From contig NZ_JMPJ01000033.1 of assembly GCF_000735345.1 (NCBI RefSeq), forward strand, positions 91,655 through 155,654: a DNA stretch of 64,000 bases, given 5' to 3'. Positions 10,911 to 21,468 of this stretch are shown piece after piece. The position numbers and the translations under genes were made by a program. Under the pieces are notes generated by a model. It saw only the letters and a program-made list of their open reading frames with translations, did no database searches and was not told the origin of the DNA. Every line of letters starts with the position of its first letter. Position 1 is the first letter of the stretch. The stretch is from Ewingella americana ATCC 33852 (GTDB taxonomy: Bacteria; Pseudomonadota; Gammaproteobacteria; Enterobacterales; Enterobacteriaceae).

Positions 10911-10943
10911 TAAAAATGACTAAGGCCAGCAAAGCTGGCCTTA
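10911..10943 (-). terminator. Terminator of asnS
   Basis: A 10-bp stem TAAGGCCAGC/GCTGGCCTTA with an AAA loop is followed on the minus strand by GTCATTTTTAAAG, about 40 bases after the asnS stop. Confidence 0.75.
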
Positions 10944-10984
10944 TTTATGTAACTAAAATGTTAATTGGAAAATATTTTAGTTAA

Positions 10985-12385
10985 TTAGAAGGTTGCACTA
11001 CGTGGTGTACGTGGGAACGGGATCACATCTCGCACGTTTTGCACGCCAGTGACGTAAGCTACCAGACGTTCGAAGCCTAAGCCGAAACCTGAGTGAGGCA
11101 CGGTGCCGTAGCGACGAAGATCGCGATACCACCAATAATCTTCTTTATTCAGGCCCATCTCTTCCAGACGTGCGTCCAGCATATCTAAGCGTTCTTCACG
11201 CTGAGAACCGCCGATAATTTCGCCGATGCCCGGTGCTAACACATCCATAGCTGCAACGGTTTTCCCGTCTTCATTCATTCGCATATAGAATGCTTTGATA
11301 TCTTTCGGATAGTTTTTAACCACCACCGGCGCTTTGAAGTGCTGCTCGGCAAGATAGCGTTCATGCTCGGAAGAGAGATCGACGCCCCAAGAGACCGGGT
11401 TTTCGAATTTCTGACCGCAATTGATAAGGATTTCTACAGCATCGGTGTAATCCACCTGTGCGAAATCTGATGTTACAAAACGCTGGAGGCGAGAAACAGC
11501 ATCTTTGTCTACGCGCTCGGCAAAAAACGCCATATCATCTGCTCTTTCGTCCAGAACGGCTTGGAAAACATATTTAAGCATGCTTTCAGCCAGTGCGGCG
11601 ATGTCATCCAGAGTGGCAAATGCCACTTCAGGCTCCACCATCCAGAACTCGGCGAGGTGACGGCTGGTGTTGGAGTTCTCTGCGCGGAAGGTCGGGCCGA
11701 AGGTGTAAACCTTGGACAGGGCGCTGGCGTAGGTTTCGCCGTTCAACTGGCCGGAAACCGTAAGGAACGCTTCTTTACCAAAGAAGTCTTCGCTGAAATC
11801 GACTTCGCCTTTATCTGTGCGTGGCAGGTTTTGGAAGTCCAGCGTGGAAACGCGGAACATCTCGCCAGCACCTTCGGTGTCGGACGCGGTGATCAGCGGA
11901 GTCGACACCCAGAAATAACCATTCTCGTGATAGAAACGGTGAATAGCCTGAGACAGGGTGTTACGCACGCGAGCTACTGCGCCAATCAGGTTGGTGCGCG
12001 GGCGCAGGTGAGCCACTTCACGCAGATACTCGATGCTGTGGCGTTTTGCCGCCATCGGGTAAGTGTCCGGGTCATCAACCCAGCCAACCACTTTAATCGC
12101 CGTTGCTTGCAGCTCGAAACTCTGGCCTTCGCCAGGAGAGGCAACCACGGTGCCGGTCACTTCTACCGAACAACCGGTCGTCAGGCGCAGAACCTCATCC
12201 TGATAATTTGGAAGAGAATTATTCACAACGGCCTGTAACGGATTAAAGCAGGAACCGTCATAAACGGCGACGAAGGAGATGCCAGCTTTAGAATCTCTCC
12301 GGGTACGTACCCAACCGCGTACGGTGACTTCACTGTCAACCGCAGCACGGCCTTGCAGTACGTCGACTACAGGCACAACGCTCAT
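10985..12385 (-). CDS. asnS: Asparaginyl-tRNA synthetase
   Basis: Class IIb aminoacyl-tRNA synthetase charging tRNA-Asn with asparagine. The 466 residues equal the E. coli length. An N-terminal OB-fold anticodon-binding domain (residues about 1-110, with [14 protein letters not shown]) precedes the catalytic domain, which shows motif 2 ([25 protein letters not shown]) and motif 3 ([15 protein letters not shown]). The C-terminus [14 protein letters not shown] is typical. It is essential and cytoplasmic. Its place upstream of the porin gene matches E. coli. Confidence 0.98.
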   Translation of the reverse strand: MSVVPVVDVLQGRAAVDSEVTVRGWVRTRRDSKAGISFVAVYDGSCFNPLQAVVNNSLPNYQDEVLRLTTGCSVEVTGTVVASPGEGQSFELQATAIKVVGWVDDPDTYPMAAKRHSIEYLREVAHLRPRTNLIGAVARVRNTLSQAIHRFYHENGYFWVSTPLITASDTEGAGEMFRVSTLDFQNLPRTDKGEVDFSEDFFGKEAFLTVSGQLNGETYASALSKVYTFGPTFRAENSNTSRHLAEFWMVEPEVAFATLDDIAALAESMLKYVFQAVLDERADDMAFFAERVDKDAVSRLQRFVTSDFAQVDYTDAVEILINCGQKFENPVSWGVDLSSEHERYLAEQHFKAPVVVKNYPKDIKAFYMRMNEDGKTVAAMDVLAPGIGEIIGGSQREERLDMLDARLEEMGLNKEDYWWYRDLRRYGTVPHSGFGLGFERLVAYVTGVQNVRDVIPFPRTPRSATF

Positions 12386-12648
12386 AGGTTTCTCTCTTTC
12401 TTATATATTCAGATGTTGATTCAGAAATAATGGACACCCTTTAAAAAAAGGGATTTTGCTATGTTACTTAGCCTTTCTCAGGACACAAGCAGAAATCACC
12501 TTCGCCAGACAACATTTGTCAGTCAGAGCGGCGGCGAGATCAGATGCATCAGGCTGATGAATGCTAAATAAGCAAAACCAAATAATAGCTATATAAAGGA
12601 AGAAAAAGTCTAAAGCGGGAAGAAGGGCAGGATTGAGGGAGGAAATAA

Positions 12649-12672
12649 TGCCGCCGGAATGACCCGACGGCG
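12649..12672 (-). terminator. Probable terminator of pncB
   Basis: On the minus strand an 8-bp stem GCCGTCGG/CCGGCGGC with a short loop follows the pncB stop; the T-run after it (ATTATTT) is weak. Confidence 0.55.
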
Positions 12673-12678
12673 CGAAAG

Positions 12679-13884
12679 TCAGGAGGCTTTTTTCACCAGC
12701 GGCAAGTCAAAAGCTTTGCGTAAGGCTTTGACGAAGGCTTTATCCTGACAGATGGTTTTACCCGGGCTATCAGAGAGCTTGGCCACCGGCTTGCCATTGC
12801 ACTGCACCAGCTTGATGACGATGTTCAGCGGCTTCACCTCAGGAATATTACAGGTGAGGCGAGTGCCGATACCAAACACCAAGTTGACCCGCGTGTGGAA
12901 GTGGCGGTAGAGGTCCAGCGCCTTATCCAAGTCGAGATTGTCCGAGAACACCAGCGTTTTGGTCATCGGGTCAATGCCCAGCTTTTGATAATGAGCAATG
13001 GCTTTCTCACCCCATTCCACCGGATCCCCGGAGTCATGGCGCAGACCTTCATAGGCGTTAGCGAACTTCAGGCCGAAATCGCGCAGGAAGGCATCCATGG
13101 TGATGCAGTCAGTCAAGGCGATACCCAGCTGATTGGGATACTCATCCAACCACGCCTGCAATGCCGCGCGCTGGCTATTGGCTAACACCGGGCTAATTTG
13201 CTGATGCGCCTGGAACCACTCGTGGGCCTGAGTGCCGACCGGCGACAATTGCAGTTGGTGGGCTAAATCATAGTTGCTGGTGCCAACGAGGTACGGGAAC
13301 TCCTCTTTCAGCGTGCTGACAATGGCGCGCTGCACTTCGCCGGAGAAACGGCGGCGAGTGCCGAAGTCCATCAGGCGGAAGCGAGAAATATCCACGTCGG
13401 CCGCTTCTTCTTTAAAGCGAGCCAGATTCTTGCGCAACTGGTCGATGGCCATTTGCGCCGTGACCTGCGGCGAACGTTGGCGGTGCACCACTTCACTGAT
13501 CACCGCGAGCAGCGGCACTTCCCACATGATCACTTCACGCCACGGACCGGCAATGCGCACGTGCAAATGCCCGTCGCGGTCGGAAACCGTGACATGTTGT
13601 GGGTTGTAGCGGAAAGTTTTCAGCCAGTTAAGGTAATCGTTGCTGAAGAACGGCAGGCCGGACAGATAAGTAAACTCATCATCGGTCAGGGCCAGTTGGC
13701 TCATCATCTCGATTTGTTGACGGATTTCGCCAGCGTATTCGCCCAGCAGTTCATCACCACGGCAGCGGAATTCAGCCACCACGCTAATATTGTGATAGCG
13801 ATGGTAGACCGCTTGCTGCATGTGAAGCTTGTAGGCGTCGGTATCTAACAGCGAAGTCAAAATCGGGGAGGCGTATGGAGTCAT
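12679..13884 (-). CDS. pncB: Nicotinate phosphoribosyltransferase
   Basis: Catalyses nicotinate + PRPP + ATP to nicotinate mononucleotide in the NAD salvage (Preiss-Handler) pathway. It has 401 residues (E. coli 400) and starts [26 protein letters not shown], which contains the conserved TDxYKLxM motif; GTSNYDLA and [14 protein letters not shown] are further family signatures in the type II PRTase fold. The ribosome-binding site before the ATG is poor. In E. coli pncB is repressed by NadR; I did not find a convincing NadR box here. It lies downstream of an accessory MFS gene on the same strand. Confidence 0.97.
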   Translation of the reverse strand: MTPYASPILTSLLDTDAYKLHMQQAVYHRYHNISVVAEFRCRGDELLGEYAGEIRQQIEMMSQLALTDDEFTYLSGLPFFSNDYLNWLKTFRYNPQHVTVSDRDGHLHVRIAGPWREVIMWEVPLLAVISEVVHRQRSPQVTAQMAIDQLRKNLARFKEEAADVDISRFRLMDFGTRRRFSGEVQRAIVSTLKEEFPYLVGTSNYDLAHQLQLSPVGTQAHEWFQAHQQISPVLANSQRAALQAWLDEYPNQLGIALTDCITMDAFLRDFGLKFANAYEGLRHDSGDPVEWGEKAIAHYQKLGIDPMTKTLVFSDNLDLDKALDLYRHFHTRVNLVFGIGTRLTCNIPEVKPLNIVIKLVQCNGKPVAKLSDSPGKTICQDKAFVKALRKAFDLPLVKKAS

Positions 13885-14202
13885 AGCGCGTTTACAGCAT
13901 CCTCGTCAGAAAGGGTCGTCGGCAATCACCGTTACATTCATATGTAGGCAGTTTGCCTGTACACAACCATTCCAGATAAAAAAGCGTTCTGGATAAAACA
14001 GCAAAGTCTGTGAAGTATACCGTAATATCCTGCGAAAGAACCCACATCACATCATAATTGTCCGCGATGGGTCGAGGATTAAATGTGCGCTTCCGCCCAT
14101 TAAGGCTCTTTCTGTTAACTATTTTGCAAGGCGAATTGCCGGATATGATCACATTTCGATAACAAAAGTGCCGGGGCAGCATGCCGCACCCGGCCTGTGT
14201 TG
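13885..14202. other. 318-bp intergenic region upstream of pncB
   Basis: Contains the terminator of the MFS gene and the pncB upstream region. Two similar stretches (CAGATAAAAAAGCG and CTGGATAAAACAGC, near 13974-14003) may be part of a control region, but no clear promoter or NadR site was seen. A 96-residue reading frame here has no features of a gene. Confidence 0.5.
14170..14194 (-). terminator. Terminator of the MFS transporter gene
   Basis: GCCGGG/CCCGGC stem with inner pairing, followed on the minus strand by ACTTTTGTT, a few bases after the stop codon. Confidence 0.7.
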
Positions 14203-15615
14203 TTAGATGTTTTCCAAGTTAATGCCGCGGGTTTTCGGCCCGAACAGGCCAATCACCAGCATGACAATTAACATACTGATCACGATGAAGGCGATCACTC
14301 CCGCGGTTCCGGCATATTGCAAAATCAGGCCAATCATAATGCTGCTGAAGGCGGTAGAAAGGCGGCTGAAGGAGTAGCAGAAGCCCACCGCGCGGGCGCG
14401 AATATGGGTCGGGAAAACCTCTGTCTGATAGGCGTGATAGCTATAGGTCAGCCACGCGTTGGAATAGGTGATCAGGAAGCCGCAGATGATCAGCATCAGC
14501 GCATTGCTCTGGAAAGCGAACAGCGTGCCGAAAACAACTGTCATTAATGAGGAGAGAACAATCTGCCATTTGTTTTCAATCTTATCGGCGTAGCGGCTGC
14601 AAATCAGCGAACCCAGCGGGTAGGCCAGCGTAATAAAGAAGGCGTACAGCAGGCTGTGAGTCAGCGTCGTTCCTTGGCCGGAGAGCAGGGCGGGCAGCCA
14701 GTTCCCAAAGCCAAAGAAGCCGATGGCCTGAAAGAAGTTCATCACCATCAGCATAATAGTGCGCGAACGATACTCAGGTGCCCAAATCTCTTTGAAAGTG
14801 CTTTTCCGCGGCGGCTCTGCGCGCGCCGCCGTCGGCACATAGGCCGGGCTGTGGCTGACGCCGCAACGCTTTTCCATCTCAGTGACGACCTTATGCGCCT
14901 CCTCGTGTCGCCCCTGCTGCGCCAGCCAGCGCGCCGACTCCGGCAGATTCTTCCTCACCAGCCAGATAACAATCGAGCACACTGCGCCCGCGATCACCAC
15001 GAAACGCCAGCCACTGAGGCCAAAGAAGGTTTGCGGCACCAGCCACCATGACATTAACGCCACCGCCGGAACGGAGAGAAACTGAATAAAGAAGGCGAAG
15101 GCGAAAGCCCGGCTGCGCAGATGAGTCGGCACCCACTCGGTCAGGTAGGTATCAATGGTCACCAGCTCAAGCCCCAGCCCTATGCCGACTAAGAAGCGGC
15201 ACAGGATCACTCCTTCCGCGCTGTGCTGAAAAGCCATTAATAAGGAGAAGAAACCGTACCAGACCAGCGCAAACATGAAGGTCATGCGGCGGCCAAATCG
15301 GTCGGCGTTGGGTGCCAGCAGGCTGGCGCCGACAAACAATCCTAGGAAGGTGCTGGAGGCAAACGCGGCCTGATCGGCAATGCCGAAAATCCCGGCCGCA
15401 CCGACGTGGAAGATATTCTCAGCCACCAAACCTGAACTGATATATCCCGTCTGGAACAGGTCATACAGCTCGAAAAAACCGCCTAGCGAGAGCAAAACGA
15501 TAAAGCGCCATAGTCCGGCCGAAGGGGGGAGTGCGTCGATACGTGCCGACAGCGTAGCGTTATTGTTATTTTTAGAGTAAGTCGAATCCACTCCGGGCGC
15601 AGCTATACCGCTCAT
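14203..15615 (-). CDS. MFS transporter of the metabolite:proton symporter type
   Basis: A 470-residue inner-membrane transporter with twelve predicted membrane helices and a central cytoplasmic loop (about 225-265). The sugar-porter/aromatic-acid MFS signatures are visible: DRFGRR after helix 2, and RFLVGIGLGLELVTIDTYLTEWVP in helix 4 with the following loop, plus HIRARAVGFCYSFSRL in the second half. It resembles E. coli YdjE/YgcS-type transporters; the substrate cannot be deduced. A cytoplasmic N-terminal tail of about 40 polar residues precedes helix 1. The gene is absent from this position in E. coli, where pncB and pepN are adjacent, so it is an accessory insertion. It is read towards pncB, divergent from pepN. 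Confidence 0.8.
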   Translation of the reverse strand: MSGIAAPGVDSTYSKNNNNATLSARIDALPPSAGLWRFIVLLSLGGFFELYDLFQTGYISSGLVAENIFHVGAAGIFGIADQAAFASSTFLGLFVGASLLAPNADRFGRRMTFMFALVWYGFFSLLMAFQHSAEGVILCRFLVGIGLGLELVTIDTYLTEWVPTHLRSRAFAFAFFIQFLSVPAVALMSWWLVPQTFFGLSGWRFVVIAGAVCSIVIWLVRKNLPESARWLAQQGRHEEAHKVVTEMEKRCGVSHSPAYVPTAARAEPPRKSTFKEIWAPEYRSRTIMLMVMNFFQAIGFFGFGNWLPALLSGQGTTLTHSLLYAFFITLAYPLGSLICSRYADKIENKWQIVLSSLMTVVFGTLFAFQSNALMLIICGFLITYSNAWLTYSYHAYQTEVFPTHIRARAVGFCYSFSRLSTAFSSIMIGLILQYAGTAGVIAFIVISMLIVMLVIGLFGPKTRGINLENI

Positions 15616-15961
15616 TTTTTATTAACCTCTTGGATACATGGTATTAACAACCATGCTAATGATTAGCGGGCGGTTTTAAATTTTGAATTCATTAGTTAAA
15701 GAAGAAAATTAAGCATAAAAAACTGGATTATTAATTAATCAAACCGCCAGCCGAGGCGAGTCAGGGCAGCGACAGAGTGCCCGTGCTGAACAAAACGTGT
15801 CCTAACAGACTCACAAGCCTGTAACAATCTGGGAATTTCGGGTGCCTGTGGTAAAGTTTAGGAAAGCTTTACAAGCTGTAGCGCCGCCGTTTAGGGATGC
15901 TCTGGCGTCTAACCCAACAACAAACGTCGTCACGATTGACGAAAACGTTAAAAGGTTTTTT
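15616..15961. other. 346-bp divergent region between the MFS gene and pepN
   Basis: Serves as upstream region for both genes. An AT-rich palindrome GATTATTAATTAATC (15724-15738) could be an operator for the MFS gene, but no known protein is implied. The pepN reading frame extends 40 codons upstream of its true start into this region. No RNA gene was recognised. Confidence 0.45.
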
Positions 15962-18577
15962 ATGACTCAACTGCCACAAGCCAAATACCGCCACGACTAC
16001 CGTGCGCCGGATTACACCATCACCGACATCGACCTCAACTTTGAACTTGATGCAGAAACCACGGTAGTGACCGCGGTCAGCCAGATTAAACGCCAGGGCG
16101 CAGAAGGCGCTTCTCTGGTTCTGGATGGTGAAGGTCTGACGCTGATTAGCCTGAAAGTGAATGGTCAGGATTGGCCAAGCTACCAGTTGACTGAAAACAC
16201 GCTGACTATCGACCGTCTGCCGGATGCCTTTGAACTGAGCATCGTTAACGAAATTCACCCGTCCAAAAACACCGCGCTTCAGGGCCTCTACCTGTCTGGC
16301 GTGGCGCTCTGTACTCAGTGTGAAGCCGAAGGTTTCCGCAACATCACCTATTATCTGGACCGCCCGGACGTTCTGGCGCGTTTCACCACCCGCATCGTGG
16401 CTGACAAAGCGCGCTACCCGTACCTGTTGTCCAACGGCAACCGTATCGATCAGGGCGAGCTTGAAGGCGGCAAACACTGGATTAAATGGGAAGATCCGTT
16501 CCCAAAACCTTGCTACCTGTTTGCGCTGGTGGCGGGTGATTTCGACGTGCTGCGCGACACCTTTAAAACGCGTTCTGGCCGCGACGTGGCGCTGGAGCTG
16601 TTCGTTGACCGTGGCAATCTGGACCGCGCCGACTGGGCGATGGAGTCTCTGAAGCAGTCGATGAAGTGGGATGAAACCCGTTTCAACCTCGAATATGACC
16701 TCGACATCTTCATGATCGTTGCCGTTGATTTCTTCAACATGGGCGCGATGGAGAACAAAGGTCTGAACGTCTTCAACTCCAAATACGTGTTGGCGAAAGC
16801 AGAAACGGCTACCGACAAAGACTACTTGGGCATTGAAGCCGTGATCGGCCACGAATACTTCCATAACTGGACCGGTAACCGCGTGACCTGTCGCGACTGG
16901 TTCCAGCTGAGCCTGAAAGAGGGCCTGACCGTCTTCCGTGATCAAGAGTTCAGCTCTGATCTGGGTTCACGCTCGGTTAACCGTATCGACAACGTGCGCG
17001 TCATGCGCGCCGCGCAGTTTGCGGAAGACGCCAGCCCAATGGCGCACCCAATTCGCCCGGAAAAAGTCATCGAAATGAACAACTTCTATACGCTGACCGT
17101 GTATGAGAAGGGTTCAGAAGTCATTCGAATGCTGCACACCTTGCTGGGCGAAGAGAAGTTCCAGGCCGGTATTCAGCTCTATTTCGAACGCCATGACGGC
17201 AGCGCGGCGACCTGCGACGACTTCGTGCAGGCGATGGAAGATGCGTCCAACGTGGACCTCTCCCTGTTCCGCCGCTGGTACAGCCAATCGGGTACTCCGG
17301 TGCTGACCGTGCGCGACGACTATGACGTGGAAAAACAGCAGTACACCTTGACCGTCAGCCAGAAAACCCCGGCGACGGCGGACCAGTCTGAGAAGCTGCC
17401 TCTGCACATTCCTTTGGATATCGAACTCTATGATCCGCAAGGCAATGTGATTGCGCTCAAGCAAAATGGCGGCGTGGTCAGCAACGTGCTGAACGTGACC
17501 GAAGCCGAGCAGACCTTCATCTTCGAAGATGTGGAATACCAGCCGGTGCCGTCGCTGCTGCGCGAATTCTCCGCGCCGGTGAAACTGGATTACAAATATG
17601 GCGATCACCAGCTGACCTTCCTGATGAAACACGCGCGTAACGACTTCTCGCGTTGGGATTCAGCACAGAGTCTGCTGGCGATTTACATCAAACTCAACGT
17701 AGCGCGCCACCAGCAGAAACAGCCGCTGTCTCTGCCGCTGCACGTGGCCGACGCTTTCCGCGCGGTGCTGCTGGATGAGAGCATCGATCCGGGCCTCGCG
17801 GCGCAGATCCTGACGCTGCCATCGGAAAACGAAATCGCGGAGCTGTTCGAGGTTATCGATCCAGAAGCGATCAGCGCGGTTCACGAAGCCATTACTCGCT
17901 GTCTGGCGACGGAAATGAGCGACGAATTCCTCGCCGTTTACCATGCCAACAGCCTGCCGGCTTACCGCGTGACCCATGCTGATATCAGCAAACGCGCACT
18001 GCGCAACATCTGCCTGCACTATCTGGCCTTTGGCGACGTGGCTCAGGCTGACAAGATTGTTAAAGCCCAGTTCGAACAGGCTGACAACATGACTGACTCA
18101 CTGGCGGCGCTGTCTGCGGCGGTTTCTGCCCAGCTGCCTTGCCGTGAAGCCTTGCTGGCGGCTTACGACGAGCGCTGGCATCAGGATGGTCTGGTGATGG
18201 ACAAATGGTTCATTCAGCAGGCTACCAGCCCGGCGGCGGATGTCTTGCAGAAAGTGCGTTCGTTGCTGACTCACCGCTCCTTCACCATGAGCAACCCGAA
18301 CCGCGTTCGCTCGCTGGTGGGTGCCTTCGCTTCGGCTAACCCGTCTGCGTTCCACGCGGTCGACGGCAGTGGCTACCAGTTCTTGGTGGAAATGCTGACT
18401 GACCTGAACACTCGTAACCCGCAGGTTGCTGCGCGCATGGTTGAGCCGCTGATCCGCTTGAAACGCTATGACAGCCAACGTCAGGCGCTGATGCGTAGCG
18501 CGCTGGAGCAGTTGAAAGGACTTGAAAACCTCTCCGGTGACCTGTTCGAGAAAGTGTCTAAAGCGCTGGATGCGTAA
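15962..18577 (+). CDS. pepN: Aminopeptidase N
   Basis: Zinc M1-family aminopeptidase, the main cytoplasmic exopeptidase that removes N-terminal residues from peptides produced by ATP-dependent proteases. The start at MTQLPQAKYRHDYRAPDY gives 871 residues (E. coli 870); the frame remains open for 40 codons upstream but that stretch is unlike the family. The exopeptidase motif GAMENKGLN and zinc site HEYFHNW plus the distal glutamate in SLKEGLTVFRDQEF are present around residues 260-320. The M1 beta domain and the C-terminal helical domain follow. A bidirectional terminator separates it from the convergent ssu operon. Confidence 0.98.
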   Translation: MTQLPQAKYRHDYRAPDYTITDIDLNFELDAETTVVTAVSQIKRQGAEGASLVLDGEGLTLISLKVNGQDWPSYQLTENTLTIDRLPDAFELSIVNEIHPSKNTALQGLYLSGVALCTQCEAEGFRNITYYLDRPDVLARFTTRIVADKARYPYLLSNGNRIDQGELEGGKHWIKWEDPFPKPCYLFALVAGDFDVLRDTFKTRSGRDVALELFVDRGNLDRADWAMESLKQSMKWDETRFNLEYDLDIFMIVAVDFFNMGAMENKGLNVFNSKYVLAKAETATDKDYLGIEAVIGHEYFHNWTGNRVTCRDWFQLSLKEGLTVFRDQEFSSDLGSRSVNRIDNVRVMRAAQFAEDASPMAHPIRPEKVIEMNNFYTLTVYEKGSEVIRMLHTLLGEEKFQAGIQLYFERHDGSAATCDDFVQAMEDASNVDLSLFRRWYSQSGTPVLTVRDDYDVEKQQYTLTVSQKTPATADQSEKLPLHIPLDIELYDPQGNVIALKQNGGVVSNVLNVTEAEQTFIFEDVEYQPVPSLLREFSAPVKLDYKYGDHQLTFLMKHARNDFSRWDSAQSLLAIYIKLNVARHQQKQPLSLPLHVADAFRAVLLDESIDPGLAAQILTLPSENEIAELFEVIDPEAISAVHEAITRCLATEMSDEFLAVYHANSLPAYRVTHADISKRALRNICLHYLAFGDVAQADKIVKAQFEQADNMTDSLAALSAAVSAQLPCREALLAAYDERWHQDGLVMDKWFIQQATSPAADVLQKVRSLLTHRSFTMSNPNRVRSLVGAFASANPSAFHAVDGSGYQFLVEMLTDLNTRNPQVAARMVEPLIRLKRYDSQRQALMRSALEQLKGLENLSGDLFEKVSKALDA

Positions 18578-18612
18578 TTGCCGCATCAGGTGACTTGGGC
18601 ATAAATAGACAC

Positions 18613-18646
18613 AAAAAAGGGCGATGGAAACATCGCCCTTTCTCTT
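18613..18646. terminator. Bidirectional terminator between pepN and ssuB
   Basis: A 10-bp stem AAGGGCGATG/CATCGCCCTT with a GAAA tetraloop, A-run on the left and T-rich run on the right, lies between the two convergent transcripts. Confidence 0.85.
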
Positions 18647-18672
18647 TGCTGAAGTGAGGTAAAGTGAGAAGC

Positions 18673-19446
18673 TTAAACCTGAGCGCGACGCGCCTCGCTC
18701 GCTGGCGCAGAAGGCGTTAACACTCTCTCCAGCACTTCGGCCTCCAGCTCTGCCAGCCGTACCGAGCCTTTGCGGCGCGGGCGCGGCAAGTCGACTTGTA
18801 AGTCTAAACCTATCTCGCCTTGCTCAATCAAAATCACTCTATCTGCCACGGTCACCGCCTCGCTGACGTCATGAGTTACCAGCAAAACGGTGAAGTCATG
18901 CTGTTGCCACAGGCGTTCGATCAGCCCCTGCATCTCAATGCGCGTCAGGGCGTCGAGTGCGCCTAAAGGCTCATCGAGCAGCAGCAGGCGAGGGCGGTGG
19001 ATCAGCGCACGGGCCAAGGCCACGCGCTGCTTCTGCCCGCCAGACAGTGCCGAAGGCCAGTCGTTAGCGCGATCCGCCAAACCGACCTCTTCCAGCGCGG
19101 CCTGTGCGGCTTCGCGCCATGCGCCTTTCAGCCCCAGACCGACATTATCAATCACCTTTTTCCACGGCAGCAGGCGATCGTCTTGGAACATCAGTCGGGT
19201 ATCTTCGCGTACGTTGCTCAATGGCGCGCTGCCGCTAAGAAGCTCGCCCTGCGTGGTTTTCTCCAGTCCGGCCAGCAGGCGCAGCAGGGTACTTTTGCCA
19301 CAGCCGCTGCGGCCAACCACGGCGACAAACTGGCCGGGGGCAATGCGCAGATTGATGTCATTGAGCACCGTCCGGTTGCCATACTTTTTGCTGATGCCGG
19401 ACAAGGTCACCGGCGTGCCTTGTGGAATACGAGTGGTGTTGCTCAT
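18673..19446 (-). CDS. ssuB: Aliphatic sulfonates import ATP-binding protein SsuB
   Basis: ATPase of the SsuABC importer that brings alkanesulfonates into the cell as a sulfur source. From the ATG at 19446 the protein has 257 residues (E. coli 255); this start overlaps the ssuC stop (ATGA) and has an AAGGAG site, whereas the longer frame begins inside ssuC. Walker [10 protein letters not shown], signature [15 protein letters not shown] and Walker [14 protein letters not shown] are all present, followed by the switch histidine in [11 protein letters not shown]. It is the last gene of ssuEADCB. Confidence 0.96.
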   Translation of the reverse strand: MSNTTRIPQGTPVTLSGISKKYGNRTVLNDINLRIAPGQFVAVVGRSGCGKSTLLRLLAGLEKTTQGELLSGSAPLSNVREDTRLMFQDDRLLPWKKVIDNVGLGLKGAWREAAQAALEEVGLADRANDWPSALSGGQKQRVALARALIHRPRLLLLDEPLGALDALTRIEMQGLIERLWQQHDFTVLLVTHDVSEAVTVADRVILIEQGEIGLDLQVDLPRPRRKGSVRLAELEAEVLERVLTPSAPASEARRAQV

Positions 19447-20240
19447 GCGGCATCTCCTTGTTTTTTCTGGTAAGCGGGGTGCCAGCGCAGCCAAACGCTC
19501 TCCAGCGAACGGGCCAGAATATCCGCCAGTTTGCCGAGAATGGCGTACAGCACGATAGCCACCACCACCACGTCAGTTTGCAGGAATTCGCGGGCGTTCA
19601 TCGCCAGATAACCAATCCCCGAATTGGCCGAAATGGTTTCGGCGACGATCAGCGTCAGCCACATAAAGCCCAGCGCGAAACGCACGCCGACCATGATTGA
19701 CGGCAGCGCGCCCGGCAGAACCACTTGCATAAACAGCGGCAAGCCGGACAGGCCGTAGCTGCGCGCCATCTCCAGCAAACCGCGATCAATGTTGCGGATG
19801 CCGTGGTAAGTGTTGAGGTAAATAGGGAACAGGGTGCCGAGCGCCACCAGGAAAATCTTGGCGGTTTCGTCAATGCCGAACCACAAGATAACCAATGGGA
19901 TCAGCGCTAAGTGCGGAATGTTACGCAGCATCTGCAAGGAGCTGTCGAGCAGGCGTTCACCCCAGCGCGACAGGCCGGTGATAAAGCCCAGCAGCAGCCC
20001 GAGGCTGCCACCAATCACAAAACCAATCAGTGCGCGATAGGTACTGATTTTCAGGTTTTGCCACAGGTCGCCGCTTTTGGCCAGTGTCCAGAATGCCTCT
20101 ATGACCGCGCTCGGCGCGGGCAGAATGCGGTCTGAAAGCCATCCGGCTTCAACCGCCAGTTGCCACCCGCCAATCAGCGCTACCGGCACAATCCAAGGTA
20201 AAATCCGGTCCAGCCAGCGATGTGAGGTTTTGCTATGCAT
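19443..20240 (-). CDS. ssuC: Aliphatic sulfonates transport permease SsuC
   Basis: Inner-membrane permease of the SsuABC sulfonate importer, 265 residues (E. coli 263) with about six membrane helices. The coupling (EAA) loop is read in [20 protein letters not shown], where it contacts SsuB. It starts 11 bases after ssuD and overlaps ssuB by four bases, so translation is probably coupled. Confidence 0.95.
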   Translation of the reverse strand: MHSKTSHRWLDRILPWIVPVALIGGWQLAVEAGWLSDRILPAPSAVIEAFWTLAKSGDLWQNLKISTYRALIGFVIGGSLGLLLGFITGLSRWGERLLDSSLQMLRNIPHLALIPLVILWFGIDETAKIFLVALGTLFPIYLNTYHGIRNIDRGLLEMARSYGLSGLPLFMQVVLPGALPSIMVGVRFALGFMWLTLIVAETISANSGIGYLAMNAREFLQTDVVVVAIVLYAILGKLADILARSLESVWLRWHPAYQKKQGDAA

Positions 20241-20251
20241 GCTGATGTTCC

Positions 20252-21406
20252 TTACTGCTCGGCCGAAGCGTGTTTTGGTGCGAAGTCATGGGCCACCAGT
20301 TCGCCGCGAGCCTCAATGGCACGTTTCACCGTGCTGTCCTGATCCTGTTTCGCCAGATCCAGATGTGGGAACAGCAACTCGCTGACGCGATAAGCCTCTT
20401 CAAGGTGCGGGTAGCCGGAGAAAATAAAGGTGTCGATGCCTAAATCCGCGTATTCCTGCATACGGGCGGCGACGGTTGGGCCATCGCCCACCAGCGCGGT
20501 GCCTGCGCCGGAGCGCACCAGACCGACGCCAGCCCACAGGTTCGGACTGATTTCCAGTTTATTGCGATCGCCGCCGTGCAATGCCGCCATACGATGCTGG
20601 CCCACGGAGTCAGTTCGCGCGAAAGCGGCCTGCGCTTTCTTAATGGTTTCATCGTCGAGATTTGCAATCAGGCGATCAGCCGCCTGCCACGCCTCTTCAG
20701 TGGTTTCGCGCACGATGACGTGCAGCCGAATGCCGAAGCGAAGGGTGCGCCCTTGAGCCGCGGCCTTAGCGCGCACTTGCTCAATTTTCTCTTTCACTAA
20801 GTGCGGCGGTTCGCCCCACGAGAGATACAGCTCGACCTGCTCGGCGGCGAGATCCTGCGCTTCGTCCGAAGAGCCACCAAAATAGAGCGGCGGGCGCGGG
20901 AACTGCACCGGCGGCTGCATCAGGCTGGCCCCTTTGACGTGAATGTGCTTGCCTTCGTAATCGACGGTTTCGCCTTCCAGCACTCGACGCCAGATGCGAG
21001 TGAACTCGGCGGCAGACTCATAACGCTCTTTATGGCTGAGATGCAAACCTTCCGCCGCCAGCTCGGTCGGGTCACCACCGGCGACTAAATTGAACAGCGC
21101 GCGGCCGCCGGACAGCCTGTCGAGCGTCGCAGCCTGACGTGCCGCAAGGGTCGGGGAGATAATCCCTGGACGCAGCGCCACCAGAAACTTCAGCTTTTGC
21201 GTCACGGTGATAAGCGAGGCGGCCACCAGCCAAGAGTCTTCACATGAGCGGCCGGTTGGCAGCAAAACGCCGCCGAAGCCCAGACGATCAGCCGCCTGTG
21301 CCACTTGTTGCAAATAGCCGTGGTCAACGGTGCGGGCATCTTTGTCGGTGCCCAAATAGCGACCGTCTCCGTGGGTCGGTAAAAACCAGAAAACGTTCAG
21401 ACTCAT
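20252..21406 (-). CDS. ssuD: FMNH2-dependent alkanesulfonate monooxygenase SsuD
   Basis: Uses FMNH2 supplied by SsuE and oxygen to split C1 and longer alkanesulfonates into sulfite and the aldehyde, making sulfonate sulfur available under sulfate limitation. It is a cytoplasmic TIM-barrel of the bacterial luciferase family. The 384 residues (E. coli 381) begin [19 protein letters not shown], and the family motifs [17 protein letters not shown] and [16 protein letters not shown] are present, including the conserved active-site Arg/His region and [20 protein letters not shown]. It is the third gene of ssuEADCB, with a 62-base gap after ssuA. Confidence 0.97.
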   Translation of the reverse strand: MSLNVFWFLPTHGDGRYLGTDKDARTVDHGYLQQVAQAADRLGFGGVLLPTGRSCEDSWLVAASLITVTQKLKFLVALRPGIISPTLAARQAATLDRLSGGRALFNLVAGGDPTELAAEGLHLSHKERYESAAEFTRIWRRVLEGETVDYEGKHIHVKGASLMQPPVQFPRPPLYFGGSSDEAQDLAAEQVELYLSWGEPPHLVKEKIEQVRAKAAAQGRTLRFGIRLHVIVRETTEEAWQAADRLIANLDDETIKKAQAAFARTDSVGQHRMAALHGGDRNKLEISPNLWAGVGLVRSGAGTALVGDGPTVAARMQEYADLGIDTFIFSGYPHLEEAYRVSELLFPHLDLAKQDQDSTVKRAIEARGELVAHDFAPKHASAEQ

Positions 21407-21468
21407 GTGATTTACTCCTCTCTGATCGCCGCCCTTGCTTGGGAGGGCGGCTGTTTTATTCTGCTAAT

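Larger units (their letters stand above)
10683..10984. other. 302-bp intergenic region: porin promoter/leader and asnS terminator
   Basis: Holds, on the minus strand, the asnS terminator, then the OmpR-like boxes, the porin core promoter and a leader of roughly 110 bases. No separate gene was seen. Confidence 0.7.

Noticed and set aside
13892-14182. 96-residue frame upstream of pncB
   Set aside because: No ribosome-binding site or family resemblance; it spans the regulatory region.
13885-14202. NadR operator before pncB
   Set aside because: No TGTTTA-N6-TAAACA-like palindrome was seen.
15869-16945. 358-residue frame antisense to pepN
   Set aside because: Complete overlap with a certain gene and no recognisable motif.
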